Source: Clostridium sp. C8-1-8 (GTDB lineage Bacteria; Bacillota; Clostridia; Clostridiales; Clostridiaceae). From it: 64,000 bases of DNA. The notes under the pieces were generated by a model. It worked only from the letters and a program-made list of their open reading frames with translations, was not told the DNA's origin and searched no databases. Below, piece by piece: positions 16,957-26,171 of this stretch. The stretch spans positions 1-64,000 of the forward strand of contig NZ_JAABNO010000005.1 of the NCBI RefSeq assembly GCF_009928445.1, read 5' to 3'. The stretch's first letter is position 1; each line of letters begins with the position of its first letter. A program made the position numbers and the translations under genes.

Positions 16957-18792
16957 ATGAGTAATAAGAACAATGATACCACAACAACAAGGGTTAATAC
17001 TATTGAAAACATAAGATATATGATAGGTTTAATAAATAATGGAGCTCCTAACAGACTTTTGATCTCCGTAGTTAAAGCTGTAATTGAAAAAGTGTTTAAC
17101 GTTATTTTCTTTGTATACTTTCTGCAATATTTATTTAATAGTATTGAGAATGGAAGTACATTTAAAGTTGTTATGACTTTTTTTACTATTTTAATCATAT
17201 TTCAAATAATAATTCATTTTTTTAATGCCTTCTATGATTATTATGTTTTGAAAAGTAGGCCAAGACTATATAGATATATATATGAAAGAGTAATTGAAAA
17301 GGCAGCTAGTGTTTCTTTATGTGAATTTGAAAGTCCAAGTTACTATGATAAGTACTCAAGAGCTCTAGAGGAAGCCGAAGTAGCTGCAGAGGATTTAATA
17401 AGAAATATATCAGAACTTACTGCAAACCTTGCAAGAGTTATTTCACTTATTATCATCCTTGTTCGGTTTGACCCAATATTAATGGTGTTTTCAATCCTTC
17501 CGCTTATTAATAGTATTTTTATTAGTCAAATACAAAGCACCACAATATTAAATAAAAATAATGAAATGACCAAGTATAGAAGAAAAATAAACTATTGCAA
17601 GAAGGTATTTTATGAGAAAAAATACGCTAATGAGCTTAGATTATTTCCTATAAAAAATTATTTGCTAGACGTTCATAGGAAGGCCTACGATTCTGTTGGC
17701 GATACTATAAAGAAGTATAACAAAAAGCTAATCCTATTAGATATATATGATAGCATTGTACTTAGAACAATAATGTTTGTTTTATCAAGCATATATGTAA
17801 CTTATGAAATTTTAGTTTTACATAAGTTCTCTATAGGAGCATATGCTGCTATAATGGCGGCAATATTTGATGTTACTGATGGTATAGCTTCATTTTTAAA
17901 TGGATCTATAGAACTGTTTAGCCGTGGTAAATCAATTGAGAACTTAAAATTGTTTCTTCAAATTAAAGAAGAAGACCTTGGAGATCAACAGTCAACTTCA
18001 GATAGAATAGAACCATTTAATACTTTGGAGCTGAAAAATCTATATTATCAGTACCTTGGATCAGATAAATATGTAATAAAGGATCTAAATCTTACGATTC
18101 GTAAAGGAGAAAAAATAGCCTTCGTCGGCTATAATGGGGCAGGAAAGACCACTTTAGTAAAGTTAATCATGGGTCTTTATGATAATTATGCTGGAGAAAT
18201 TGTATACAATTCTAAGAACATAAATTCTATAGAAAAAAGTAAATATAGAAAAAAGTTTGCAACCATTTTTCAAGATTTTCAGATATATGCTTTACCTATT
18301 TCCACAAATATAATAATGAAAGAAGCATCTGGACAAGATGATGAAAGAGTAGTTCTAGAAGCACTTAAAAATGTTGGACTAGATAATAAAGTTAGACAAT
18401 TTCCAAAAGGAATAGATACAACCTTAACTCATGAATTTGATAACGCTGGAAAGATGCTATCTGGTGGAGAGTTACAAAAAATAGCAATAGCAAGAGTTTT
18501 TGCTAACAAAGATGCCGATATCGTAATTCTTGATGAACCTTCTAGTGCCTTAGATCCTATATCTGAATTCAATATTTATCAAAATATCATGGAAGCTGTA
18601 GAAGATAGAACCGTAATTTTTATTTCTCATAGACTTTCTACTACAAGGATTGCGGATAGGATATATATGTTTGAAGATGGAAAGGTAATAGAAGAAGGTT
18701 CCCATGAAGAACTAATGAAAAACAATCAAAAGTATGCTGAGTTGTATCAGGTTCAAGCACAAAATTACACTGATACTGTCCTGGAGGGGTAA
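16957..18792 (+). CDS. ABC exporter subunit A (permease-ATPase fusion)
   Basis: A 611-residue half-transporter. Residues about 25-330 hold a six-helix exporter transmembrane domain, and 350-600 hold the ATPase with Walker A GYNGAGKTT, signature LSGGELQKIAIAR, Walker B VILDEPSSALD with catalytic Glu, and switch ISHRLSTTR. No peptidase or other N-terminal extension. GGAGAG lies seven bases before the ATG. The second half-transporter begins two bases after the stop, so the pair most likely form a heterodimer with two competent ATP sites. The substrate is unknown; peptide or lipid export is typical. Confidence 0.9.
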   Translation: MSNKNNDTTTTRVNTIENIRYMIGLINNGAPNRLLISVVKAVIEKVFNVIFFVYFLQYLFNSIENGSTFKVVMTFFTILIIFQIIIHFFNAFYDYYVLKSRPRLYRYIYERVIEKAASVSLCEFESPSYYDKYSRALEEAEVAAEDLIRNISELTANLARVISLIIILVRFDPILMVFSILPLINSIFISQIQSTTILNKNNEMTKYRRKINYCKKVFYEKKYANELRLFPIKNYLLDVHRKAYDSVGDTIKKYNKKLILLDIYDSIVLRTIMFVLSSIYVTYEILVLHKFSIGAYAAIMAAIFDVTDGIASFLNGSIELFSRGKSIENLKLFLQIKEEDLGDQQSTSDRIEPFNTLELKNLYYQYLGSDKYVIKDLNLTIRKGEKIAFVGYNGAGKTTLVKLIMGLYDNYAGEIVYNSKNINSIEKSKYRKKFATIFQDFQIYALPISTNIIMKEASGQDDERVVLEALKNVGLDNKVRQFPKGIDTTLTHEFDNAGKMLSGGELQKIAIARVFANKDADIVILDEPSSALDPISEFNIYQNIMEAVEDRTVIFISHRLSTTRIADRIYMFEDGKVIEEGSHEELMKNNQKYAELYQVQAQNYTDTVLEG

Positions 18793-18794
18793 CA

Positions 18795-20636
18795 ATGGAA
18801 ATGAAAAAATTAAACTTAAGGAGTATGTGGGAAAATATTAGCTATATTTTAAGATATACTTTTCGTTTAGAACCTAAATACTATACTTTCTATATTGTAT
18901 TAAACTTTATAATTCAGGCCTTTGATAGTGTGTTGGTAATTATGTTATACAAGTATATGATAGATAGTATTAGTTTAAAAAGATCCTTTAATGAAACGTT
19001 ATTTACTATAATCTTTTATGGGGCAGTGTTAGGAGGAATATCAAATGTAATCTCAGTGATTTTGAGAAGATATAATGATATTAGACAAACTAAGGTAAAT
19101 GGAATTGTACAAAGACAAATTATAAAAAAAGCGGCAAAAATTAATTTAATATCCTATGATAAAGCAGAATACTATGATAGTTTCGTACGAGCAGCGGAAA
19201 GAGGAGATTCTGAGGTAGTAAGGTGTATTGAGTTTATAATATACTTAACCGGTAGCATTGCCAGCATAGTCAGTCTTATTAGTATTATTTCAATAATAAA
19301 TCCAATCATGGCGATTTTCCCATTTATGGCGTGCATTGTTAATGTTATCGCAGGCTTTAACATAAATCGTATGAAATATGCAATGTCATTAGAAATGGAT
19401 CCTATCAAAAGAAGGAAAGCCTATTTCACTAGAGTATTTTATCAAGTAGATTATGCAAAAGAAATGAGGCTAACAGAAATAAAAAATCCACTATTTAATA
19501 TGTTTAATAAAGCTGTGGAAGACGAACAGAAGCTTGCTAAAAAGTATGGTATAAAACTATTATTTGTAAGTATTATAAATTCTGTAATTGGGTTGACTGG
19601 TCTTGTTTACTACTTGCCTACCTCTCTACTAATTTACAATTCAATGATATCAAAGAAAATCAAAATAGGTAGTCTAGGTGCTCTCAATGAAGCAAATAGT
19701 AAGACCTATAATACCTTAAATGGTTTTGCTTTTCAGATACTTGAATTGCAGAAGATTAGTTTGTTTGCAGAACAGTTTCGCGAATTTATGGAATGTAGAT
19801 GTGAGATAGAAGAAGCTACAGGAGAAAAGCTAGAAGAATATGAACCAAAGCTAATAGAAATAAAAAATTTATCTTTCAGATATGAAGAGAGCGGAAAAAA
19901 TGTTTTGGAAGATATCAATATCACTATAAAGCCAAAAGAGAAGATTGCAATTGTAGGCCATAATGGAGCGGGAAAGAGCACTTTTGTAAAACTACTTTTA
20001 CATTTGTATGAGGCTTCAGAAGGCGAAGTTATATATGGTGGAAAAAATATCAAAGATTATGATATAAAAGATTATCGCAATCAGTTTGGGGTAATCTTTC
20101 AAGACTTTCAAGTTTATGCTGGTACTATTGGAGAAAACATAATGATGAATCGTGTTAATGATGAGGACCAGTATCTGATTAAGGGATATTTAGATGCTTA
20201 CGGTATTTCCGATGGTGCAAACGAGGATAGATTTGGTATTGATTCACAACTTACTAGAGAATTTGATGACAATGGAATAGTTTTATCCGGAGGACAAAAT
20301 CAGAAATTAGCATACTTGAGACTTGTAGCTAAAAAATTTGGTGTTGCAATTTTAGATGAACCATCAAGTGCATTGGATCCTATGGAAGAATATAAATTAA
20401 ATCAAAATATGTTTTCTGCATCAAAGGATAGCACTGTTATTTTCATTTCTCATCGTTTATCTACTACTCGTATGGCAGATAAAATTTATATGTTTGATAA
20501 TGGAAGAATAATAGAAGAGGGAACCCATGATGAACTAATGGAGCTCGACGGACAATATGCAAAAATGTTTAAAAAGCAAGCGCATTATTACATGTCAAAT
20601 AATAAAAATAAAACTGAAGATATACAAGTAAGTTAA
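18795..20636 (+). CDS. ABC exporter subunit B (permease-ATPase fusion)
   Basis: A 613-residue partner of the preceding gene. The transmembrane domain covers residues about 20-330 and the ATPase about 350-600, with GHNGAGKST, LSGGQNQKLAYLR, VAILDEPSSALD and ISHRLSTTR. All catalytic residues are present, which is unlike many heterodimeric exporters where one site is degenerate. GGAGGGG overlaps the end of the previous gene and sets the ATG at 18795. A weak hairpin (ATAAGGGA and TTTCCTTAT) about 70 bases downstream may end the transcript. Confidence 0.9.
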   Translation: MEMKKLNLRSMWENISYILRYTFRLEPKYYTFYIVLNFIIQAFDSVLVIMLYKYMIDSISLKRSFNETLFTIIFYGAVLGGISNVISVILRRYNDIRQTKVNGIVQRQIIKKAAKINLISYDKAEYYDSFVRAAERGDSEVVRCIEFIIYLTGSIASIVSLISIISIINPIMAIFPFMACIVNVIAGFNINRMKYAMSLEMDPIKRRKAYFTRVFYQVDYAKEMRLTEIKNPLFNMFNKAVEDEQKLAKKYGIKLLFVSIINSVIGLTGLVYYLPTSLLIYNSMISKKIKIGSLGALNEANSKTYNTLNGFAFQILELQKISLFAEQFREFMECRCEIEEATGEKLEEYEPKLIEIKNLSFRYEESGKNVLEDINITIKPKEKIAIVGHNGAGKSTFVKLLLHLYEASEGEVIYGGKNIKDYDIKDYRNQFGVIFQDFQVYAGTIGENIMMNRVNDEDQYLIKGYLDAYGISDGANEDRFGIDSQLTREFDDNGIVLSGGQNQKLAYLRLVAKKFGVAILDEPSSALDPMEEYKLNQNMFSASKDSTVIFISHRLSTTRMADKIYMFDNGRIIEEGTHDELMELDGQYAKMFKKQAHYYMSNNKNKTEDIQVS

Positions 20637-20820
20637 AAATGTAAATAGCATCATTTAACTGATTTAAATATGAAAGTTTGAGAATAAAATTCTATAAAGT
20701 TATTTATAAGGGAGTTTTACATAATAATTTCCTTATTGATAATTGAATAAAGAGTAACTAACTAAAACTTAGGAAGAACAATGTAGATAGTTTATATGAA
20801 AGGATATGAAGGAAAAATAT

Positions 20821-21159
20821 ATGGAAAATAATTTTGTATTAAAGGTTTAAGATGCATTTGATATTAAAGGCCGTGGAAGAGTGATAGTTGGCACATATAA
20901 AGGTATTGTTAAAGTAGGAGATACTTTAATGACATTAACAGGAGAAAAAATAAAAGTTTTAGAAATTGAAATGATGAGTATGATTAAAGGGGATCATCAG
21001 GAAAGAATAGGATTAGTAGTTGATGAAAATTCATTTAGAAAAGACATACTTAAAGAACAGTTGCTTATTAATAACTATAATACTACATTTCTATTTTTAA
21101 GTGATCCACTAAACAAGAACAAGCCTGATATGATTTTTAATAAAAGTTCTCACAAGTAA
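20821..21159 (+). pseudogene. EF-Tu domain-2-like protein with a premature stop
   Basis: From ATG 20821 the frame reads MENNFVLKV, stops at TAA 20848-20850, then continues DAFDIKGRGRVIVGTYKGIV and KVGDTLMTLTGEKIKV. This is the beta-barrel domain 2 of translational GTPases (EDVFxIxGRGTVVTGR-like) without a GTPase domain. Stand-alone proteins of this kind, about 110 residues, occur in clostridia and their role is unknown. The single stop after nine codons removes the domain start. Re-initiation at GTG 20881 is possible but would miss the first strand. Confidence 0.7.
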
Positions 21160-21198
21160 AAACTAATAGCTTAATATATTACACGAATCGTATTTAAC

Positions 21199-21229
21199 AC
21201 TTCTAATCTCAGCTATGGAGATTAGAAGT
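21199..21229. terminator. Hairpin after the EF-Tu-domain pseudogene
   Basis: ACTTCTAATCTC pairs perfectly with GAGATTAGAAGT around a seven-base loop, followed by TTGG rather than a T-run. It is likely an RNA 3'-end or processing hairpin. Confidence 0.5.
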
Positions 21230-21310
21230 TTGGATTGGTTAAGGTAGCTTTATATTGGAGGAAGAAGTATTTTACAAAAGTGAGTTGATTTTAAGTATTA
21301 TAGATATTAA

Positions 21311-21347
21311 GAGGGATATTTTCTGTATTGAAAATATCCCTCATTTT
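21311..21347. terminator. Bidirectional terminator closing the arsenic left arm
   Basis: GAGGGATATTTTC pairs perfectly with GAAAATATCCCTC around a six-base loop, followed by ATTTTGT on the plus strand. It lies 50 bases past the stop of the leftward MFS gene and marks the left border of the arsenic cluster. Confidence 0.75.
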
Positions 21348-21394
21348 GTATAGTTTTCATTAAATAGTTATATATTATAGAAATACATAAACTA

Positions 21395-22708
21395 TTAAGA
21401 GTTTTCAGCCATATCTAATTTTTTCTGTATTCTTGGAGTATTATCTACTTCCACAGTTTTTAATAAATAGTCATCTCCAAAAGCAAACTTTCTACCGAAT
21501 AAAAATGATATTAACGAGTAGGTTAAAATAATCCCGCATGATGCTGCTAATCCATAAGTTATCGAGATATCATGTAATTTAGATATGATTGGTATCAATA
21601 CGATAGAGAAGCAAGATACAATAAAACTCTTTATTGAACCAACTCTACCCTTAATAGGGCCAACAGAACGTTGCTGAAGATTAGATGTGAAAATCGCTAC
21701 AGAAAAGGAGTTTAACGCTCCAAATATAAGTATAATAAGAAATGTCACTAATGGATTCCTACTTAATATCATTAGTCCGAATATAATTGCTTGAACAAAA
21801 AGACCTATGAATGCAGAATTATTAGTGCCTATTTTCTTTGATAGTATTACTACAAATGTGGCAATCAACATTGCTCCAACTGCGAAGCCTCCATCATAAA
21901 GAGATATATAAAAACTATTGTTTTTATACCAAAGTGTAACCATAGGTACGAGCATTACATTAAAGAAATTGATCGAAAGATAGTCGCCTGATGCTATGAA
22001 TAAGTGTGCAGCAAAACTCTTTTCTTGCTTCATAGCTCTGCCTATTTCTTTCCAATCATTCAATAGATTCTTGCCGATATTTTTACTATTATCTTTTTTA
22101 ACTTCAACATTAGTTACGGTAGTAAAACTTATAAATAAAGCTGACAAGAAAAACGTTATTCCGTCTATAACTAATGCTGTCTGAGGATTAAAAAAGTATA
22201 TTACTGGAGCAACCAAAGCACATCCTAGTAACTGACCAGCTTGGAATAGAGTAGTTATTAAACCGTTCATTTTTAACAGCTTAGTTTTATCTTCTACGAC
22301 CATTGGAACTAAACTAAAGTTAGCCGAACTGAAAAATGGAGCAACTATATTCAAAAATATTACAGCAATGAATAGGTAGAATAATCCTATATTTGTGAAG
22401 AAAACCATTAGACCACTACTTACAACTAAGAATCCGCTTATAAGATCACAAATGATTGAAACGTGCTTTGGATTATTTCTGTCTACTAAAGATCCTGATA
22501 AAAACTGTACTGAGAACATAACGATATATTGAAGTATCATTACTCCACCGAAAGCCATTGCGCTATTAGTTTTATCGTACACTAGTTTACTCACAGCTAT
22601 AGTATACATACCATTTCCTATATTAGTGATTAAGGTTGCAAGCATAATCAACTTAACTTCCTTTGACATATTAAAAAAACTAGCTTCTACCTTTTTGTTA
22701 TCGCTCAT
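21395..22708 (-). CDS. MFS transporter, candidate organoarsenical exporter
   Basis: A 437-residue major facilitator with about 12 hydrophobic helices and the loop motif GSLVDRNNPKHV between helices 2 and 3. It resembles the MFS_3/macrolide-efflux type. GGAGGTT precedes the ATG. It is the last gene of the leftward ArsR-ArsD-ArsA-ATP-grasp unit, and no ArsB or Acr3 arsenite permease exists in the window. In the arsinothricin operon of Burkholderia an MFS gene (arsQ) sits with arsL and arsM. By analogy this protein may export the product; that is inference. A hairpin lies between it and the upstream gene. Confidence 0.8.
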   Translation of the reverse strand: MSDNKKVEASFFNMSKEVKLIMLATLITNIGNGMYTIAVSKLVYDKTNSAMAFGGVMILQYIVMFSVQFLSGSLVDRNNPKHVSIICDLISGFLVVSSGLMVFFTNIGLFYLFIAVIFLNIVAPFFSSANFSLVPMVVEDKTKLLKMNGLITTLFQAGQLLGCALVAPVIYFFNPQTALVIDGITFFLSALFISFTTVTNVEVKKDNSKNIGKNLLNDWKEIGRAMKQEKSFAAHLFIASGDYLSINFFNVMLVPMVTLWYKNNSFYISLYDGGFAVGAMLIATFVVILSKKIGTNNSAFIGLFVQAIIFGLMILSRNPLVTFLIILIFGALNSFSVAIFTSNLQQRSVGPIKGRVGSIKSFIVSCFSIVLIPIISKLHDISITYGLAASCGIILTYSLISFLFGRKFAFGDDYLLKTVEVDNTPRIQKKLDMAENS

Positions 22709-22750
22709 TAAAGAACCTCCATATAATATTGTATTAATATGATATTATTT

Positions 22751-22799
22751 TTTATGGTGCTATAATATAGTATTTGTACTAACCTTATAACACCATAAA
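22751..22799. other. Intercistronic hairpin in the arsenic left arm
   Basis: TTTATGGTGCTATAA and TTATAACACCATAAA pair with one mismatch around a 19-base loop. The leftward transcript has no T-run after it, so it is more likely an mRNA stability or processing element than a terminator. Confidence 0.5.
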
Positions 22800-22842
22800 T
22801 ATTGCAATCTAAAACTCTATAAATAACTAATAATCCAGATGT

Positions 22843-23115
22843 TTATACACAGCAAGTAGCTGAATTTACTTTGTTATTTAGTTCAATTATAGATAAAATA
22901 CTTTCTTTTGAGTTTTCTGCGGTGATTAAACATAGTTCTTTTATTTCATCGTAAGTTATACCTGCAATTTTGGCAGCTACAATGCTTTGTTTTATAGAAA
23001 CAGTATCTCTAACTGCAAAGTGATAAGCTAAATTTATTAATAGTTTCTCACGTTCTGTTAAAGTATTTTTTTTTGCATCGCCACAGCATTGGCATGCATT
23101 TGAATTTTCGCTCAT
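22843..23115 (-). CDS. Small helical protein with Cys-rich ends (AhpD/CMD-like core)
   Basis: 90 residues. The core LTEREKLLINLAYHFAVRDT and AAKIAGITYDEIKELCLIT resembles one carboxymuconolactone-decarboxylase/AhpD repeat, but the CxxC active site of AhpD is absent. Instead, Cys lie at both ends: ACQCCG near the N-terminus and TCCV at the C-terminus. AGGAGG precedes the ATG. Its place between an ATP-grasp ligase and an MFS gene in an ArsR-controlled unit, plus the vicinal Cys pairs, suggests arsenite or organoarsenical binding. That role is inferred. Confidence 0.65.
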   Translation of the reverse strand: MSENSNACQCCGDAKKNTLTEREKLLINLAYHFAVRDTVSIKQSIVAAKIAGITYDEIKELCLITAENSKESILSIIELNNKVNSATCCV

Positions 23116-23135
23116 ATTAAAATCCTCCTAAATAA

Positions 23136-24365
23136 TTAACTTATTTTTATATTAATTTTACTTAGTAAATCCTCAGCTATATCTTCAGCGTGCTTAGTAT
23201 TAGTACCTTTTACAATGAAATAACCTAATCTATTGTAATTGCTAGTGGTTTTTTCAACTAAATCTCCATCTGAAACAGTTATATTCGTTTGAGTTACTGA
23301 TGGGTTGTCTAAAATGATTAGTTGTTTATCAATTTCTATTCGTCCGTCAGCGTGTGACATTAAGAATCGAATGGAAGCTGAATCAGCTTCAGGTTGTTTT
23401 GGAATAACATTATCTATTGGAAGCCCCAATGATATTAGCAACGCAATTTTATGAAGATTAAAACCAGTAGCCATTTCTACAAGTGTTGGAATGTTATCTC
23501 CGCCAGGTCGTGCGTTGATTTCTACTATCTTAGGACCAGTTGGTGTTAATTTAACTTCAATATGCGTAATGGAAAAATCAATTTTTAACGCTGAAACTGC
23601 AGCTTTTACAACAGCTTCAATTTCTTTAACAATATGATCATCAAGGTTAGCAGGCACAGTATGTCCTGCTTCAATAGGGAAGAAAGGGGATAGCACTTTC
23701 TTAGCAGTAATAGCTATTATTCTAGTTTCCTTATCGAATGTATAGGTTTCAACGCTAAATTCAGGACCAGTTAAAAACTCTTCTAAGATAATTTCTTCAT
23801 CAAGTTTTTGGCCTACTAGATTGCTTGCACAACTTAGAATTGATTCCACAGCTGAACGAACATCATCAAGTGTTTGACAGCAGTATACCATTTTACTTCC
23901 TGCATCATTTGACGGTTTAATAACGACTGGTAAAGGAATTTCAGTAAGTGAGATTATTGCTTCATCTACAGAATGAATTAATTTATATTTAACAGAATTA
24001 ATTCCTGTATCAGATAGAGCTCTTCGTGTTTCTTTCTTATTTCTACATTTAAAAGCTGCTTCGTAAGAAATTCCATATTTTATTCCTAAAACTTCTCTTA
24101 TACGTGCACATAATGGAACTCTATATTCATTAAGAGTAAACACACCTGCAATATTATATTTCTTTGATAATTCTTTAGCTTTTTCTAAGACTGCCGTTTC
24201 ATCATTTAAATTAACTTCAACGGGTACATCAACTTGTAATGCTTCAGTTATGCTTAACTCTGTAGAAAATGATATTATTTTATAGCCTAACTCTCTAATT
24301 AGTTCAAATTCATTTCCTTTGCTCATCAGTTTTACAACTAAAACATATTTTTCTTTGTTATTCAT
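23136..24365 (-). CDS. ATP-grasp carboxylate-amine ligase
   Basis: A 409-residue protein with an N-terminal pre-ATP-grasp Rossmann-like part (to about residue 110), the ATP-grasp lid (PLPVVIKPSNDAGSKMV) and the metal-binding block VEINARPGGDNIPTLVEMAT with its ExNxRxGG residues. This pattern is that of BacD/YwfE-like L-amino-acid ligases, which join a carboxylate to an amine via an acyl phosphate. It is not a known arsenic-resistance protein. Being within the ars operon (36 bases from arsA, 20 from the next gene) suggests that it ligates an amino-acid-like arsenical such as arsinothricin to another amino acid. The substrate is unproven. Confidence 0.8.
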   Translation of the reverse strand: MNNKEKYVLVVKLMSKGNEFELIRELGYKIISFSTELSITEALQVDVPVEVNLNDETAVLEKAKELSKKYNIAGVFTLNEYRVPLCARIREVLGIKYGISYEAAFKCRNKKETRRALSDTGINSVKYKLIHSVDEAIISLTEIPLPVVIKPSNDAGSKMVYCCQTLDDVRSAVESILSCASNLVGQKLDEEIILEEFLTGPEFSVETYTFDKETRIIAITAKKVLSPFFPIEAGHTVPANLDDHIVKEIEAVVKAAVSALKIDFSITHIEVKLTPTGPKIVEINARPGGDNIPTLVEMATGFNLHKIALLISLGLPIDNVIPKQPEADSASIRFLMSHADGRIEIDKQLIILDNPSVTQTNITVSDGDLVEKTTSNYNRLGYFIVKGTNTKHAEDIAEDLLSKINIKIS

Positions 24366-24401
24366 AGTTAACCTCCAAACATATAATAGTGGGAAAGCAT
24401 T

Positions 24402-26147
24402 TTATTTTATTAACTCATGAAGTATACTTTGTTTAATGTCATCGGCTATCCAAGGTGTTATGACACAATTATTGTTTGTGTAATTTATGGTCTTATTTAT
24501 CCATTGTAATTCACTTGAAGCCTTTACTCTTAACAAGTCATTTTTTGTATTGGTTAACAATAAACTTGAGTTTATAACCCACCATTTAGTGAATATTCCA
24601 GCACGTTTTAAGTCTTCTTCTAGCCTTGTTGCCTCATATATTGGAGTTATTTCAGGCAGTGTCACAATAATAACTTCAGTGTCATTTTTATTTCTTAATC
24701 TAGGAAGCAATTTTCTAACGCTATTAGGGACTTCTACTTGGGAACTTTCGATTTGTTTATAATTTCTTTCAGAAGAATCTAGAAGAAGTAATGTATGACC
24801 TGTTGGTGCGGTATCAATTACCACAATTTCATCATCAGCTTTTTCAACTATTTTTGAAAACGCTCTGAATACTGCAATCTCTTGTGTACATGGGGTTTTT
24901 AAGCTTTCTTTTAGATAATCAATATCTTCCTTACTCATTGTTTGCTCAGCTTCAGATAAAACCTCGCTCTTATATTCTTCAAGAACCTTTTTCTCATCTA
25001 TTTTACTTAATGTTATTTTGCTGTCTTGTTGAATAATATATTGTAAATGGTCAGCAGGATCTGTAGTTGTTAAATGAACTTTTGCACCTTTCTCAGATAG
25101 GCCTAATGCGACTGCAGCTGCTATTGAAGTTTTTCCAACTCCACCTTTACCCATTGTAAATACTACTTTCTTTTTTGAATTATATAAATCATTAATTAAA
25201 TGTTTTAAACCCTTAAGATTCAATTCATCTTGATTTATAATTACATCTTTGATACGATCATCTTTAAGCATCATGCGGATGTTATCTATTCCGCTAATAT
25301 TGTAAGAGCGCAGTGGGATGAAAAAAGTTTCTATATTTTTTAATTCCTCAGGTATATTCTGAAGTGCAATCTGCTGTTTTTTATAAAAATTATCAGAGAT
25401 GCTGTCATTTCCGCTATTCACTAAACCATTGATAACTATTGTGAAATTACTTATTTCTAGCTCTTCTAATTCTTTTAGAGCTCTCGCGGTTTCAAGTAAA
25501 GGTATATTTTCTGCCCTTGAAACTAAAATCATCTTTGTCATATTAGGATCTGATAACGTATCTACAGCTTTTTTGCAATCTTCTCTTCTGCTTTGAAGAC
25601 CGGAAAGTTGTCCTACACTTAAGTTTTCAGTATCTTGTTCATTTACATACTTGTTCCATGCAGCAGGTAATTCTAATAATCTGAGTGTGTGGCCTGTAGG
25701 AGCAGTATCAAAAATTATATAATCATATTTTTTTTGTATTTCATCATTCGTGATGTAATCTGAAAATTCATTAAATGCTGAAACTTCAAGTGTACATGAA
25801 CCAGATAATTTTTCCTCCATCTCAGCTATAACTACATCTGGAAGTTTGCCTCTATATGGACCAACAATTGACTCTTTATACTTTCTTGCTGCTTCTTCAG
25901 GGTTTAAGTTTACTACAAATAAATTAGGAGCTGTTTCTACTTGTTGATGTACACTGCTTAGATTTATATTAAATACATCTTGCAAGTTAGAAGCTGGGTC
26001 AGTACTTACAATCAAAACTTTATTTCCGTTATCGGCTAAAGTCACTGCTGTAGCACATGCTGTAGAAGTCTTGCCTACGCCACCTTTACCTGTGAAAAAG
26101 ATGAATTTAGGTAATGACAAATCAATGGCTTTATATTGTTTATACAT
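24402..26147 (-). CDS. arsA: ArsA arsenical pump ATPase
   Basis: A 581-residue duplicated ATPase. Both halves carry a deviant Walker A GKGGVGKTS (residues about 20 and 332), the switch DTAPTGHTL and the arsenite-site Cys in LSGSCTLEVSAF and LKTPCTQEIAVF. In known systems ArsA docks on ArsB or Acr3 and powers As(III) efflux, receiving As(III) from ArsD. Here ArsD is directly upstream (25 bases) but neither ArsB nor Acr3 is present. GGGAGG precedes the ATG. What ArsA energises in this cluster is open: a permease elsewhere in the genome, or the MFS or channel proteins nearby. Confidence 0.93.
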   Translation of the reverse strand: MYKQYKAIDLSLPKFIFFTGKGGVGKTSTACATAVTLADNGNKVLIVSTDPASNLQDVFNINLSSVHQQVETAPNLFVVNLNPEEAARKYKESIVGPYRGKLPDVVIAEMEEKLSGSCTLEVSAFNEFSDYITNDEIQKKYDYIIFDTAPTGHTLRLLELPAAWNKYVNEQDTENLSVGQLSGLQSRREDCKKAVDTLSDPNMTKMILVSRAENIPLLETARALKELEELEISNFTIVINGLVNSGNDSISDNFYKKQQIALQNIPEELKNIETFFIPLRSYNISGIDNIRMMLKDDRIKDVIINQDELNLKGLKHLINDLYNSKKKVVFTMGKGGVGKTSIAAAVALGLSEKGAKVHLTTTDPADHLQYIIQQDSKITLSKIDEKKVLEEYKSEVLSEAEQTMSKEDIDYLKESLKTPCTQEIAVFRAFSKIVEKADDEIVVIDTAPTGHTLLLLDSSERNYKQIESSQVEVPNSVRKLLPRLRNKNDTEVIIVTLPEITPIYEATRLEEDLKRAGIFTKWWVINSSLLLTNTKNDLLRVKASSELQWINKTINYTNNNCVITPWIADDIKQSILHELIK

Positions 26148-26171
26148 AAAATTTCCTCCCTAGTATGAACG

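Noticed and set aside
19733..20053. Minus-strand frame of 106 codons opposite the ABC exporter
   Set aside because: Shadow of the ATPase domain; no start signal and unlikely composition.
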